The notes under the pieces were generated by a model. That model ran no database searches, had not been told where the DNA came from, and saw nothing but the letters and a program-made list of their open reading frames with translations. Positions 7,782 to 16,439 of a stretch of DNA of 64,000 bases are shown piece after piece (within the stretch, counting starts at the first letter, position 1; every line of letters starts with the position of its first letter). The stretch lies in NCBI GenBank assembly GCA_965248175.1, contig OZ252093.1, positions 2,356,001 through 2,420,000 on the forward strand, given 5' to 3'. The position numbers and the translations under genes were made by a program. Source of the DNA: VXPQ01 sp965248175. Lineage in GTDB: Bacteria > Bacteroidota > Rhodothermia > Rhodothermales > VXPQ01.

Positions 7782-8450
7782 ATGGCAGATGTACAAGGGG
7801 AACAACTGCGTACGGATATCCTGAACGCAGCAGCGACTTTGTTTGGGGAATACGGGTATCAAGCAGTCGGCGTTGATGCAATCGCCAGAGAAGCCGATGT
7901 GGCAAAGCGAACGCTATACCGGTATTTCGCCTCCAAAGATGAGTTGGTGCTCGAATACCTCGGCGTGGAAGCAGCCCATGTTCTGACATGGCTCCAGAAA
8001 AGCACGGAAAGTGCGAGAACCCCACTGGAAAAAGTAAAGGCGTTCTTTTCCGCGCTTGCTGAACGAACCGGTTCGCCCTATTGCCGGGGATGCCCGTTCC
8101 AGATGGCCCTGGGGGAATATCCTGACGCGGATCATGCGGCAAACAGGCTTGCCCGCAGGCACAAGGAGGCGATAAGGACCGAACTGGAGAAGTGGAGTGC
8201 CGCTGCCGGCTTCCGAGACATTGTCGGGACCGCACATCGACTGTATTTGCTTATGGAAGGCGCTTGGGCATATGCTCGTCTGCACAGGGCATCCCTCGAA
8301 CAGGTCCCTGTTGAGCACAGAGCCGCGGCCCTGAACCATGCGGTTATTTTTCTGGTTAGCGGCGGCCTTTATGCGGAAACACTGATCTCCGCCCTAAGGC
8401 CTCCTTCCCGCAATCGTTCTTATCGACCGGAGGGTGCTGACGAAGAGTAG
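7782..8450 (+). CDS. TetR/AcrR-family transcriptional regulator
   Basis: The protein is a 222-residue dimeric repressor. Residues about 8-55 form the conserved N-terminal DNA-binding domain: ILNAAATLFGEYGYQAVGVDAIAREADVAKRTLYRYF in family terms, with the recognition helix around AKRTLYRYF. The rest is an all-helical ligand-binding domain containing a CRGCPFQMALGEYP segment with two cysteines. Ligand unknown. Three palindromic operators lie just upstream, so it very probably represses itself; no divergent efflux pump or enzyme is adjacent, so other targets must be elsewhere. Its 3' end overlaps the convergent glycosyltransferase-methyltransferase gene by 31 bp. No strong ribosome site precedes the ATG. 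Confidence 0.9.
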   Translation: MADVQGEQLRTDILNAAATLFGEYGYQAVGVDAIAREADVAKRTLYRYFASKDELVLEYLGVEAAHVLTWLQKSTESARTPLEKVKAFFSALAERTGSPYCRGCPFQMALGEYPDADHAANRLARRHKEAIRTELEKWSAAAGFRDIVGTAHRLYLLMEGAWAYARLHRASLEQVPVEHRAAALNHAVIFLVSGGLYAETLISALRPPSRNRSYRPEGADEE

Positions 8451-10414
8451 CCAGTCGATACCGAGACTCTTTCTTTGTTTGAGAGCACCCCCCCGCTTTC
8501 AGGCGCTGCCTCCTCGCCTCTTTCCACCACAAAAAGCGATTGACGGTCCACGCATCGCCAGGTGCGTTGCGTATGTACCACCTGAGCGCCAGCCTCCTGG
8601 AAACAGGCCAGCCATTCGGTGTGTGTCCGAAAGCTAAGGTGTTCCTTCTGCTCTCGCATGGCTCCATCCGACCGCAGACGGTTTGCCCATCGATCCAGCC
8701 TGCGAAGCATCGCCAACTCCCATTTCGAGGCATAGGTCGACTCGAGGATCACCGCGCGGCGGCTGACACGAAGCGTCTCACGAAGCAGTTCGTCCGCATG
8801 TTCGGCGTGATGCAGGACAAAAACCAGTAGAGAAGCATCAAAGGCCCTGGAAGCGTAGGGCAATCGCCGTCCTTCGTACACGTCCAGCGCAAGCGTTGTC
8901 CTGTTTCTGTCGAGGATATCCACCAGTTGCACCTGTGCGCCAAGGCGTTCGGCCAGTTCCCTTCCAACATACCCCTCCCCGGCCCCCACATCGAGCACCG
9001 ATTGGCCCTTCTCCAGAAAACGCGCCAACAGGGTTGCTTTTCGGGCGGCGCGCACACGCAGCAAGAGGTCTACGAGAGGCTGGCGATAGCGGTAGGCGGC
9101 CAGCACGGCCCATCCTCCCCATCCTATCCAGACCCATATCCAGTATGGCCCGCCAGTATAGAGCAGATAGGTGCCGAGCGCACACACCGAAAGCCAATAC
9201 CAATGCCAGGAGGGGCGCTCTGCGGGTGCTGCAAGTACGAGCACGCCAAGAAGGTACCAGGGATGTACGGTTGTGGCGAACACGAGGAAACCGCCTGCCG
9301 CCCAGAGAAAAATGCGCCGCAGGGTCCAGTCCTCCTGCAGGAAGTGCTGGGCTATCCATGCTTTCCAGCCGATTCCGGCTGATTTGGGCCATGCTTTCCA
9401 GCCGGTCCCGGCCGGTTTTTGCCGCTGTGTGTACAGCATGGCCAGACCGGCAAGATATAGCGCAAACAGGGCCGGGCCGAGCTGCTTGCTCAGATCCATT
9501 CCGGTCAGCAGGGCCAGGAAGTGCTTTATGCTATAGTACAGACCGGCATTGAATTCGAAAAGGCGCACATAGAGATCCAGCGACGAAAGGACTTTCCCGA
9601 TCACCCCCGGATGCAAGAAAGGCAGTGCCGGAAGGATCGCCATGCCGAGGCCCGCAGCTATGCTTTTCCAACCGAATCGGCGCCAAAGGAAGGGAAACAA
9701 AAGGAAGGGGTAGAGTTTGACGCCACCGGCACAGGCCAGCCAGACGGAGGCCCACCCTCCCTGTTTCTTCGTTAGCGCGAACAACGTAAGCGCCAGAAAC
9801 AGCACCATCGCCGCTTCGCCGTGCCCCTGACCGGCCCCGGCAAGCACGACCGCCGGATTCCATGCGTACAGCAATAGCTGGCGAGGACGGAGCATTCGAC
9901 TCAGCACAAGTACCGCTCCGAACTCGAAGAGCGTCAGGAGTCCTTTGATGACGAACCAGGAGACCTCCCAGCCCTGATTGTAGAAGATGGCCCCGATCCG
10001 GAAAACGAACTGGGATACGGGGGGATATACCGTGTAGCGGTCGGTCGAATTGAGTTCGGCGTATACGGGTTCGTCGTGCAGCGCCTCCAGTTCCGGACTA
10101 TCGGGCGTATGCAGGTAGGGGTTATACCCCTCCGCCTGTACGAGGCCGTCCCATACGTACCGATAGGCATCGTCAGAAAGGATGGGCGGCAGCCAGAATA
10201 CGGCCAGCCGCAAGACCAGCGCAAATCCGATCACGAGGCCCATCGGGACATCCCCCCGCTTCCAGAGAAATGCACAGAGTGCGCCGGCGGCAAGCGCTGC
10301 AGCTACGAATCCCTCATGGGTTCCTGGCGTGGCAGCCCACCACGCCATGCTGCCTATGGCCAAAGCAAGCAGCGCAAGAAGGAGCCAGGTGAGGCCTGAG
10401 GGCTTAGCCGGCAT
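8420..10414 (-). CDS. Fusion of a polytopic glycosyltransferase (GT-C type) and a class I SAM methyltransferase
   Basis: Residues 1-445 are a polytopic membrane protein with roughly ten spans. LSDDAYRYVWDG (about 79-90) in the first large loop matches the acidic motif of GT-C enzymes of the GT87/mannosyltransferase type, which use polyprenyl-linked sugars. Residues about 455-640 form a soluble methyltransferase: motif I is VLDVGAGEGYVG (about 473-484), followed by VDILDRN and a HHAEHADELLRE segment. The methyltransferase is fused directly after the last span and would face the cytoplasm if the topology is as guessed. A tandem GIGWKAW/GTGWKAW duplication (about 336-353) lies in one loop. The start ATG overlaps the stop of the RsbW-like gene (ATGCCGGCTAA), implying translational coupling. 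Substrates are unknown. Confidence 0.8.
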   Translation of the reverse strand: MPAKPSGLTWLLLALLALAIGSMAWWAATPGTHEGFVAAALAAGALCAFLWKRGDVPMGLVIGFALVLRLAVFWLPPILSDDAYRYVWDGLVQAEGYNPYLHTPDSPELEALHDEPVYAELNSTDRYTVYPPVSQFVFRIGAIFYNQGWEVSWFVIKGLLTLFEFGAVLVLSRMLRPRQLLLYAWNPAVVLAGAGQGHGEAAMVLFLALTLFALTKKQGGWASVWLACAGGVKLYPFLLFPFLWRRFGWKSIAAGLGMAILPALPFLHPGVIGKVLSSLDLYVRLFEFNAGLYYSIKHFLALLTGMDLSKQLGPALFALYLAGLAMLYTQRQKPAGTGWKAWPKSAGIGWKAWIAQHFLQEDWTLRRIFLWAAGGFLVFATTVHPWYLLGVLVLAAPAERPSWHWYWLSVCALGTYLLYTGGPYWIWVWIGWGGWAVLAAYRYRQPLVDLLLRVRAARKATLLARFLEKGQSVLDVGAGEGYVGRELAERLGAQVQLVDILDRNRTTLALDVYEGRRLPYASRAFDASLLVFVLHHAEHADELLRETLRVSRRAVILESTYASKWELAMLRRLDRWANRLRSDGAMREQKEHLSFRTHTEWLACFQEAGAQVVHTQRTWRCVDRQSLFVVERGEEAAPESGGVLSNKERVSVSTGYSSSAPSGR

Positions 10415-10826
10415 GGAAGATCAACCGTACCTTCCTGCCGTTGTTTTCGAACACCACCTCGTCGGCCATGGATTGCATGAAGAGCAGACCGCGACCCCCC
10501 TCCTGCAGAAGATTTTCACACGCAAGCGGATCGGCAGAGGTTGTTGGATTGAATCCTTCTCCCTCGTCCTCTACAGCCACTTCGATGCGCCGTCCCTCCG
10601 CTACCATCCGGAAATGGACCTGCTTCGTGCGGTCGAACTGGTTTCCGTGCTCAATCGCATTCGTAACGGCCTCAACGGTCAGAAGAATGATACGATAGGC
10701 AAGGTCTTCATCGCTCACGCGTTCTTCGAGAAAGGCTTCCGTTTCGGGGACAATCCGTTCGATGCTCGCCCGTTCACTGGTGAGCACCCGTTCCATTACG
10801 CCTGGATTCAACGGCTTGTCATGCAT
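10404..10826 (-). CDS. RsbW-like anti-sigma factor / serine kinase (HATPase_c_2)
   Basis: This small GHKL ATPase has an N-box EAVTNAIEHGN, G1 box DEGEGF and G2 box GGRGL, the order seen in RsbW/SpoIIAB proteins. These bind a sigma factor and phosphorylate an anti-sigma antagonist. A longer frame begins at 10898, but it overlaps the upstream glycosyltransferase and adds 24 residues unlike the family; the ATG at 10826 gives 140 residues and starts near the conserved region. No convincing ribosome site is seen for either start. Neighbouring genes make cell-surface glycans, hinting that this switch controls envelope biosynthesis, which is inference. No antagonist or sigma gene lies in the window. 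Confidence 0.8.
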   Translation of the reverse strand: MHDKPLNPGVMERVLTSERASIERIVPETEAFLEERVSDEDLAYRIILLTVEAVTNAIEHGNQFDRTKQVHFRMVAEGRRIEVAVEDEGEGFNPTTSADPLACENLLQEGGRGLLFMQSMADEVVFENNGRKVRLIFHAG

Positions 10827-10845
10827 GGTATTACTGGTGATCCGT

Positions 10846-12198
10846 TCATCCCCTTTCCTCCACAATATCGTTAAAAATACCGGCCAGTGCACCTGCAAGA
10901 CGCTCCCGGTCGAATCCGGCTATGAATGCCGGATCGGGATGCGGCAGGCGTCCCTCGCTCCACCGCTCGTACAACTGTTCAATCGCACCGCCAATATCAT
11001 TCGGTGCGGCGTCCGGCTCCACTATTTTCGAGGCGCCGTACTCCTTGAGGGCATCGCGAGCCACGCCCTCCGGCACCAGCCCCAGCACCGGTTTCCGAGC
11101 GCCGAAATACTCGTACAACTTCCCGGTCCATATTCGTCCGGACCCCTCGGCTCGTCCGATCGTCATCCAGAGAACATCTGCCGCAAGCAGGCTGGATACG
11201 GCTTCCCCGTGCGGGAGATAGCCCGTATGATGAATCATGTCCTCGATACGCAATTGTGCGGCAACGGTTTTGGCGAATGCCGGCAACAAGCCCACGAAGA
11301 CTGCGCGTATGTGCTTACGGAGTGCCGGTTTTCTCTCCACAAGCGCCGCCAGCCCCCGCAGAAAGGGTTCCGGTGATTGCGTATCGTAGAACACGCCGCT
11401 GTAAAGCAGCGTGAACACCTTCGGATCCATGGTCAGGCCGGGAATGCGAGGCTCGGCGGCGAAATCTGCGGGGTCGTACCCTTGTGGTATGACCCGTACG
11501 TTTTTTGGGGTAAGGATGCCCGGATGACGTGTTGCGAGGCTTTCCCGGATGGCGTCGCCGATGACTACGATCCGGTCCGCAGCCTTCAGGGCGCGGCCTT
11601 CGAGATAGGTCGAACGCGCCCGGTGAAACGGGGTCGGGTAGATATGGCGAGGATTACCCACCCAATCGTCCCGAAAATCAAGGACAAGGGGTAAGCCCGT
11701 TTTCCGGGCGAGCCGGGCGGCGGCAAGGTGCGATGTGTAGGGCGGTGCAGAAGAATAGATCAGGTCGTACGGCTTCTCCTTGAGTATATCCAGGGCCCGC
11801 CCGAGGGCAGGACGCATCCATCCCACCTTGTTGTCGGGTACGAAGACCCATTGGCTCAGCGTGGACAACCCCTGCCGTACGGATTCCCTGGGCAGATCCA
11901 CTACGGTGCGTTTGCCGAAAAGGCGAGTAGGATCCCAGGAGGCGGTGCGACGGATCGTTATACCGGCTTCCTCGACCTCGCGCAGCAGGCTGTCGTCGTA
12001 GGCAAAATAGCCATGCGGGCGGCAGGTAACGACCGTCGATTCCCAGCCATAACGGGGCAGGTATTTCAGGAACTTGGCGGTCCGCTGGACACCGCTCAGG
12101 CCCATCGGCGGAAAGTAATATGCGAAGACGAGGGCCCGGCGCGTTTTCTGTCGGATCACAGGGGATGTCGTGTTCGATGTGCTCATGGAACGTTTCAC
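10846..12198 (-). CDS. Family 4 glycosyltransferase (GT-B fold)
   Basis: The 450-residue cytoplasmic or peripheral enzyme has the GT4 pattern. The N-terminal glycine/proline loop reads [24 protein letters not shown] central DFRDDW segment follows, and the C-terminal donor-binding domain has [31 protein letters not shown] and [19 protein letters not shown] with the conserved Lys and Glu region. It would transfer a nucleotide sugar to a lipid-linked or surface glycan; donor and acceptor cannot be told. It is first in a three-gene operon with the RsbW-like gene (19-bp gap) and the glycosyltransferase-methyltransferase fusion, and is divergent from glnS with about 100 bp between starts. Confidence 0.9.
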   Translation of the reverse strand: MKRSMSTSNTTSPVIRQKTRRALVFAYYFPPMGLSGVQRTAKFLKYLPRYGWESTVVTCRPHGYFAYDDSLLREVEEAGITIRRTASWDPTRLFGKRTVVDLPRESVRQGLSTLSQWVFVPDNKVGWMRPALGRALDILKEKPYDLIYSSAPPYTSHLAAARLARKTGLPLVLDFRDDWVGNPRHIYPTPFHRARSTYLEGRALKAADRIVVIGDAIRESLATRHPGILTPKNVRVIPQGYDPADFAAEPRIPGLTMDPKVFTLLYSGVFYDTQSPEPFLRGLAALVERKPALRKHIRAVFVGLLPAFAKTVAAQLRIEDMIHHTGYLPHGEAVSSLLAADVLWMTIGRAEGSGRIWTGKLYEYFGARKPVLGLVPEGVARDALKEYGASKIVEPDAAPNDIGGAIEQLYERWSEGRLPHPDPAFIAGFDRERLAGALAGIFNDIVEERG

Positions 12199-12301
12199 GC
12201 CTATGGGGCACTATGAACGCAAGAGGGACTTTTCGGGTTCGGCGGCGTTTCAGCCTGCCTCAATAATCGGTGTTGTATCCGACCGCATTCCCCAACGCAG
12301 C

Positions 12302-14680
12302 ATGACGGAAACCGGACAGCCGACTCCCCTGCCGCATCCCGATGACGCTCCGGAATCGGGTTCGCATTTTATACGGGAGATCGTTGAAAACGACATACGG
12401 AACGATACATACGGCGGGCGGGTCGTAACGCGGTTTCCTCCCGAGCCGAACGGGTATCTGCATATCGGGCATGCTAAGTCTATCTGCCTGAATTTCGGGC
12501 TGGCGGAGGATTTCGGGGGGGCGTGCAACCTCCGGTTCGACGACACCAACCCCGAAACGGAGGAGGTTGAGTATGTCGAGTCCATCAAGGAAGATGTACG
12601 CTGGCTTGGTTTCGACTGGGAAGACCGCGAGTACTACGCTTCGGATTATTTCGACCGGCTGTATGCTTTTGCGGAGCACCTGATCAAGACGGGCCATGCG
12701 TATGTGGACAGTCAGGACGAGACTGAAATTCGGGCGACGCGGGGCACGGTCACCGAACCGGGGCAGGAAAGCCCGTACCGCAACCGGTCCGCGAAAGAAA
12801 ACCTGGATCTCTTTCGCCGCATGAAACGCGGCGAATACAAGGCCGGCGAGCATGTGCTGCGCGCCCGGGGGGATATGGCGTCTTCCAATATGAAGATGCG
12901 GGATCCCCTCCTCTACCGCATCCGGCATGCGCATCATTACCGCTCCGGCGATGCATGGCGCCTCTACCCGATGTATGACTTCGCCCATCCTCTTTCGGAC
13001 GCCATCGAGGGGATCACACACTCTTTGTGTACGCTCGAATTCGACAACAACCGGGAGTTGTATGACTGGATTGTCGATCGGTGCGTGGAAGAGCCGCGCC
13101 CCCGCCAGTACGAATTTGCCCGTCTGAATCTCGACTACACGATTATGAGCAAGCGCAAGCTGCTGCGCCTCGTTCGGGAAGGGCATGTGGCCGGCTGGAA
13201 CGATCCGCGGATGCCGACGCTTGCGGGGCTGCGCCGGCGGGGTGTTACGCCGTCAGCTATCCGGGCTTTTTGCGCCGAGATCGGGGTTGCCAAGGCGGAT
13301 AACCGTATTGGGATGGACCTGCTGGATTATACCATTCGGAATGATCTCAATTTCGAAGCGCCGCGTGTGATGTGCGTGCTGCGGCCCCTGAAAGTCACCC
13401 TGATCAACTATCCCGCCGATACCGACGACGAGGAACTGGAGGCCTCTTTCTGGCCGCACGACGTGCCCCGCGAGGGGTCAAGGGCGGTGCCTTTCGGGAG
13501 GGAACTCTACATTGACCGGAACGACTTCCGGGAAGACCCGCCGAAGAACTACTACAGACTGGCGCCGGGCCGGGAAGTGCGCCTGCGGTACGCCTGCCTG
13601 ATCCGGTGCGAGGAGGTAGTGCGCAACGAGGCCGGCGAGGTGGTCGAGTTGCGATGCACGTACGACCCGGAAACGCGCGGGGGCAGGGCGCCCGACGGGC
13701 GCAAGGTCCGGGGCGCCATCCACTGGGTGTCGGCAACGCGGGCTATTCCTGTCGAGGTGCGCTTGTACGATCGTCTCTTCCGCACACCGGATCCGGAAGC
13801 GGGCGAGGATGATTTCATGGCCCATATAAACCCCGATTCGCTGGTGACGTTACGGGACGCCGTGATCGAGCCGAGTGTTGCTGGAGATATGGATACGCAG
13901 CGCTACCAGTTCGAACGAGAGGGATATTTTTGGAGAGATCCGGAGGATTCGACGCCCGAACGCCTCGTTTTCAACCGGATCGTGCCCCTGCGAGACACCT
14001 GGGCGAAGATAGAGCGTAAAGCGAGAAACGAAAGCCGGTTATCAGGGGGCGGTGCGGCAGTAACCCCGGACCTACCGAAGAAACGGACTCCCCCTGCTTC
14101 CTCCTCCTCCCTAACGCCTGCTGCACGGATTGCAAGGCTTACAGGCCAGGAAAGGGAACGCTTCGAGTCCAATATTGCTATAGGGGTGGCTCGTAGCGAG
14201 GCTCTTGTATTGGCGGAGAATCCGGAAACGAACGATTTCTTTCGCCGGGTGCTGGATATCTACAATGCACCGCGATCTGTAGCTAACTGGGTCGTCAACG
14301 AATTACCGCGGGAAGGAAAAGAAAAGAGAGAAGATAATTTCTCCTTGCTCCCCAATGAATTAGCCCGTATCGTGAAACTGATAGATGAAGAAATTATTTC
14401 CGCACGTACGGGCAAGGACGTGTTGATAGAGATGGTGGCTTCGGGGAACAGCCCGGATACAATTATTGAGAAAAAGGGATGGAAACAAGTGGCGGATCCG
14501 GATGCGCTTGTACCTGCCGTAGAAGAGACGTTGCATGCGTTCCCCGACAAGGTCGCAGCCTACAGGGCGGGTAAGAAAGGGCTCATGGGGTTCTTTATGG
14601 GTCAGGTGATGCAACGTACCGGGGGCACGGCCAAGCCTGAACTGGCCCGGAAGCTGCTTGAGGAAAAACTCGGGGGATAA
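12302..14680 (+). CDS. glnS: Glutaminyl-tRNA synthetase with C-terminal YqeY/GatB-like domain
   Basis: GlnRS charges tRNA-Gln directly. The class I signature HIGH is at about 54-57 (YLHIGHAKS) and the KMSKS equivalent is MSKRK. The catalytic core and the two beta-barrel anticodon domains take up about 560 residues. After a low-complexity linker ([13 protein letters not shown]) the last about 180 residues ([19 protein letters not shown] to ARKLLEEKL) are a YqeY/GatB-tail module, as known from Deinococcus GlnRS, where it helps bind tRNA. A longer frame starts at 12170 but overlaps the divergent glycosyltransferase start; the ATG at 12302 begins [15 protein letters not shown] and suits the family. 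Expected length about 792 residues. Confidence 0.93.
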   Translation: MTETGQPTPLPHPDDAPESGSHFIREIVENDIRNDTYGGRVVTRFPPEPNGYLHIGHAKSICLNFGLAEDFGGACNLRFDDTNPETEEVEYVESIKEDVRWLGFDWEDREYYASDYFDRLYAFAEHLIKTGHAYVDSQDETEIRATRGTVTEPGQESPYRNRSAKENLDLFRRMKRGEYKAGEHVLRARGDMASSNMKMRDPLLYRIRHAHHYRSGDAWRLYPMYDFAHPLSDAIEGITHSLCTLEFDNNRELYDWIVDRCVEEPRPRQYEFARLNLDYTIMSKRKLLRLVREGHVAGWNDPRMPTLAGLRRRGVTPSAIRAFCAEIGVAKADNRIGMDLLDYTIRNDLNFEAPRVMCVLRPLKVTLINYPADTDDEELEASFWPHDVPREGSRAVPFGRELYIDRNDFREDPPKNYYRLAPGREVRLRYACLIRCEEVVRNEAGEVVELRCTYDPETRGGRAPDGRKVRGAIHWVSATRAIPVEVRLYDRLFRTPDPEAGEDDFMAHINPDSLVTLRDAVIEPSVAGDMDTQRYQFEREGYFWRDPEDSTPERLVFNRIVPLRDTWAKIERKARNESRLSGGGAAVTPDLPKKRTPPASSSSLTPAARIARLTGQERERFESNIAIGVARSEALVLAENPETNDFFRRVLDIYNAPRSVANWVVNELPREGKEKREDNFSLLPNELARIVKLIDEEIISARTGKDVLIEMVASGNSPDTIIEKKGWKQVADPDALVPAVEETLHAFPDKVAAYRAGKKGLMGFFMGQVMQRTGGTAKPELARKLLEEKLGG

Positions 14681-14885
14681 GAGATATTGAAAGCAAAACA
14701 AGCCGCCTGATTACACACCGGAGATCCCAAGTGTCGGGTAAATACTAAACTTGTACACCTTCCGCCGCAGCCGGACAACAACTTCTCGAACTCGACCTTG
14801 GAAACACTTGTATTTAACCACAAGCACTTCTCTGTCTCTGTGTCCCTTGAATTTGGCGTGGTGATAAGGTCCCATGGATTTTGCT

Positions 14886-15944
14886 TTAGAGCCCGTTCAG
14901 CTCAAAACGACTCCACAGACGCCCAAGCCATTCGACTTCGAGTGAGGTGAGAGGTCCTTCGGGACGGGCGCGCCACCATGTCTTCACCTCGTCCTCGGCA
15001 CGCCGCAATGCCTCCGCCCAACCCCCTGCCGGACCCGAGCCCAAGTCCATGAACAGCTCTGCCCTGGTAATGAAGAAATCGGCTCCTATCGTCGCAAGCG
15101 ACAAGGCGCGATCGGCTTCCGGCGTGGCGTCCTCCGGCCGGGACAGCCCCAGACGGATATACGGCAGAGTCCAGTTGTTAGGCTCAAGCACGCCTGCCGG
15201 ATTCTCAATCCACACCCACCCATGCAAGACAGAAATTCCGGTGCTGGCTCCAGGTCCGTGCACCGCCGATCCGGCGCCATGCAGGCCATCTCCCTCGTGA
15301 TCCGTGCGGTGGCTCTCCATATCGAGCCGGTCTGAGTGGATATGCCAATCGTCCGTATGAAAAGGAGTCGCAGGCACAGGCGTTCCAGGGCTCACTGCGT
15401 ATCCGAATCCGATACCTACCAGGGAGTCGCGTCCGTTCACCTTCGCATACATCAGTATTTCGGGCCTCTCTGCATCGATTTCGCCGTCGAACAGCCACAT
15501 GATGTTGACCCAGTGCAGGCCCATTGCCGGCGCGTCGGCGCCCACTGCCCGGAATCCGTCTCCCACGGCGGCTGCAAAACGATGGTACTTTTCGCTTGCA
15601 CGCTGACTATGGCGAAGGAAATCGGCTTGTTCCTCCGACAGCCCGCACCACGATGGCAACGACTGTTCGCAGGACAGATCATCCTTCCCTTGCGCGTCGG
15701 CGGTACGACCGAAAACCGATATCAATAGGGCCAACGGGATGGCCCGTCGCAGCGCACTCACCGTTCGCCGCCGGGGTACAAGGTCTCGGCCCGCCGGATA
15801 TGCAGCCAAGTTGGCCCGCAAGGCGCGCCGCCGCCGGAACCGACCGCAATCAGCAAGCGCCGCAAATTTCAGGAAGGCACTCTTCATGCGGTTTATTCTG
15901 GCGGAATCCGTTCTGGGCTGGCACAAGGCTTTCCGGTAGTTCAA
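14886..15944 (-). CDS. Hypothetical secreted protein, third gene of an envelope operon
   Basis: I do not recognise the family. A hydrophobic secretion signal (AIPLALLISVFGRTADAQG) lies about 68 residues in, so the real start may be the GTG at 15761; the longest frame begins at a TTG (15944). The mature part has an early cysteine pair (SCEQSLPSWCG) and a long conserved-looking core with LHWVNIMWLFDGEIDAERPE. It contains several histidines (FHTDDWHIHSDRLDMESHRTD, split across the region) and LHGWVWIENPAGVLEPNNW. Such HxW/His-rich secreted proteins occur in Gemmatimonadota and relatives without known function. Its frame begins immediately after the stop of the upstream lipoprotein gene, so the three genes at 14886-18044 look like one unit. 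Confidence 0.7.
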   Translation of the reverse strand: MNYRKALCQPRTDSARINRMKSAFLKFAALADCGRFRRRRALRANLAAYPAGRDLVPRRRTVSALRRAIPLALLISVFGRTADAQGKDDLSCEQSLPSWCGLSEEQADFLRHSQRASEKYHRFAAAVGDGFRAVGADAPAMGLHWVNIMWLFDGEIDAERPEILMYAKVNGRDSLVGIGFGYAVSPGTPVPATPFHTDDWHIHSDRLDMESHRTDHEGDGLHGAGSAVHGPGASTGISVLHGWVWIENPAGVLEPNNWTLPYIRLGLSRPEDATPEADRALSLATIGADFFITRAELFMDLGSGPAGGWAEALRRAEDEVKTWWRARPEGPLTSLEVEWLGRLWSRFELNGL

Positions 15945-16439
15945 TCAGGATCCGATCACGACGAGTTCGGATTGTCCGAGCGCTTCGAGCAGGCGCTGGA
16001 GCTGCGCTTCGTCGAGTCCGAAGGGATAGCGGCTGAACCGAGCCAGCGCGCGCTGGCGTACTTGATCTTCCTGTAGCGGGGGCATTTCGTAGAAGCGGGG
16101 GCGGTGGACGCTCCTGTTCACGCCCACGTTGGTCCGGAAGCGCATTCTCACCATCCAACCGTAGGGCAGCAGTGTCAGCTCTGACGTATCAACGGTCAGG
16201 ATGAGGAAACCATCCTTTCTGACCTCGATCAACTCTCCCTTCAAGATGCGATCTCCGGCGCCCTTCTGGATCCTGATCGAGACTTCGGCCCCGGCCGGGA
16301 CCGCGGCAACCCGGGGCGGAAATAAAAAACCGGTCTTGGTTATTGTATATGTCCTTGGCGTACCGCAAGCGCTCAGCAGAAGGATCAGGGCAAGAACGAA
16401 TATCCCGCGGAGAAAAGGCGCATGTGTGGTCGTCATCAC
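15945..16439 (-). CDS. Small hypothetical lipoprotein
   Basis: The 164-residue protein has a clear type II signal peptide: hydrophobic stretch GIFVLALILLLSAC with lipobox LLSAC, so the mature N-terminus is a lipidated cysteine at about residue 26. The mature part is mostly beta, with GAEVSIRIQKGAGDRILKGEL and VRKDGFLILTVD segments that read like a small beta-barrel fold. It ends in a basic/hydrophobic helix (QLQRLLEALGQSELVVIG). The start is GTG immediately followed by ATG, directly after the upstream stop (TGAGTGATG). Function unknown; genomic position suggests it works with the two flanking envelope proteins. Confidence 0.75.
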   Translation of the reverse strand: MMTTTHAPFLRGIFVLALILLLSACGTPRTYTITKTGFLFPPRVAAVPAGAEVSIRIQKGAGDRILKGELIEVRKDGFLILTVDTSELTLLPYGWMVRMRFRTNVGVNRSVHRPRFYEMPPLQEDQVRQRALARFSRYPFGLDEAQLQRLLEALGQSELVVIGS

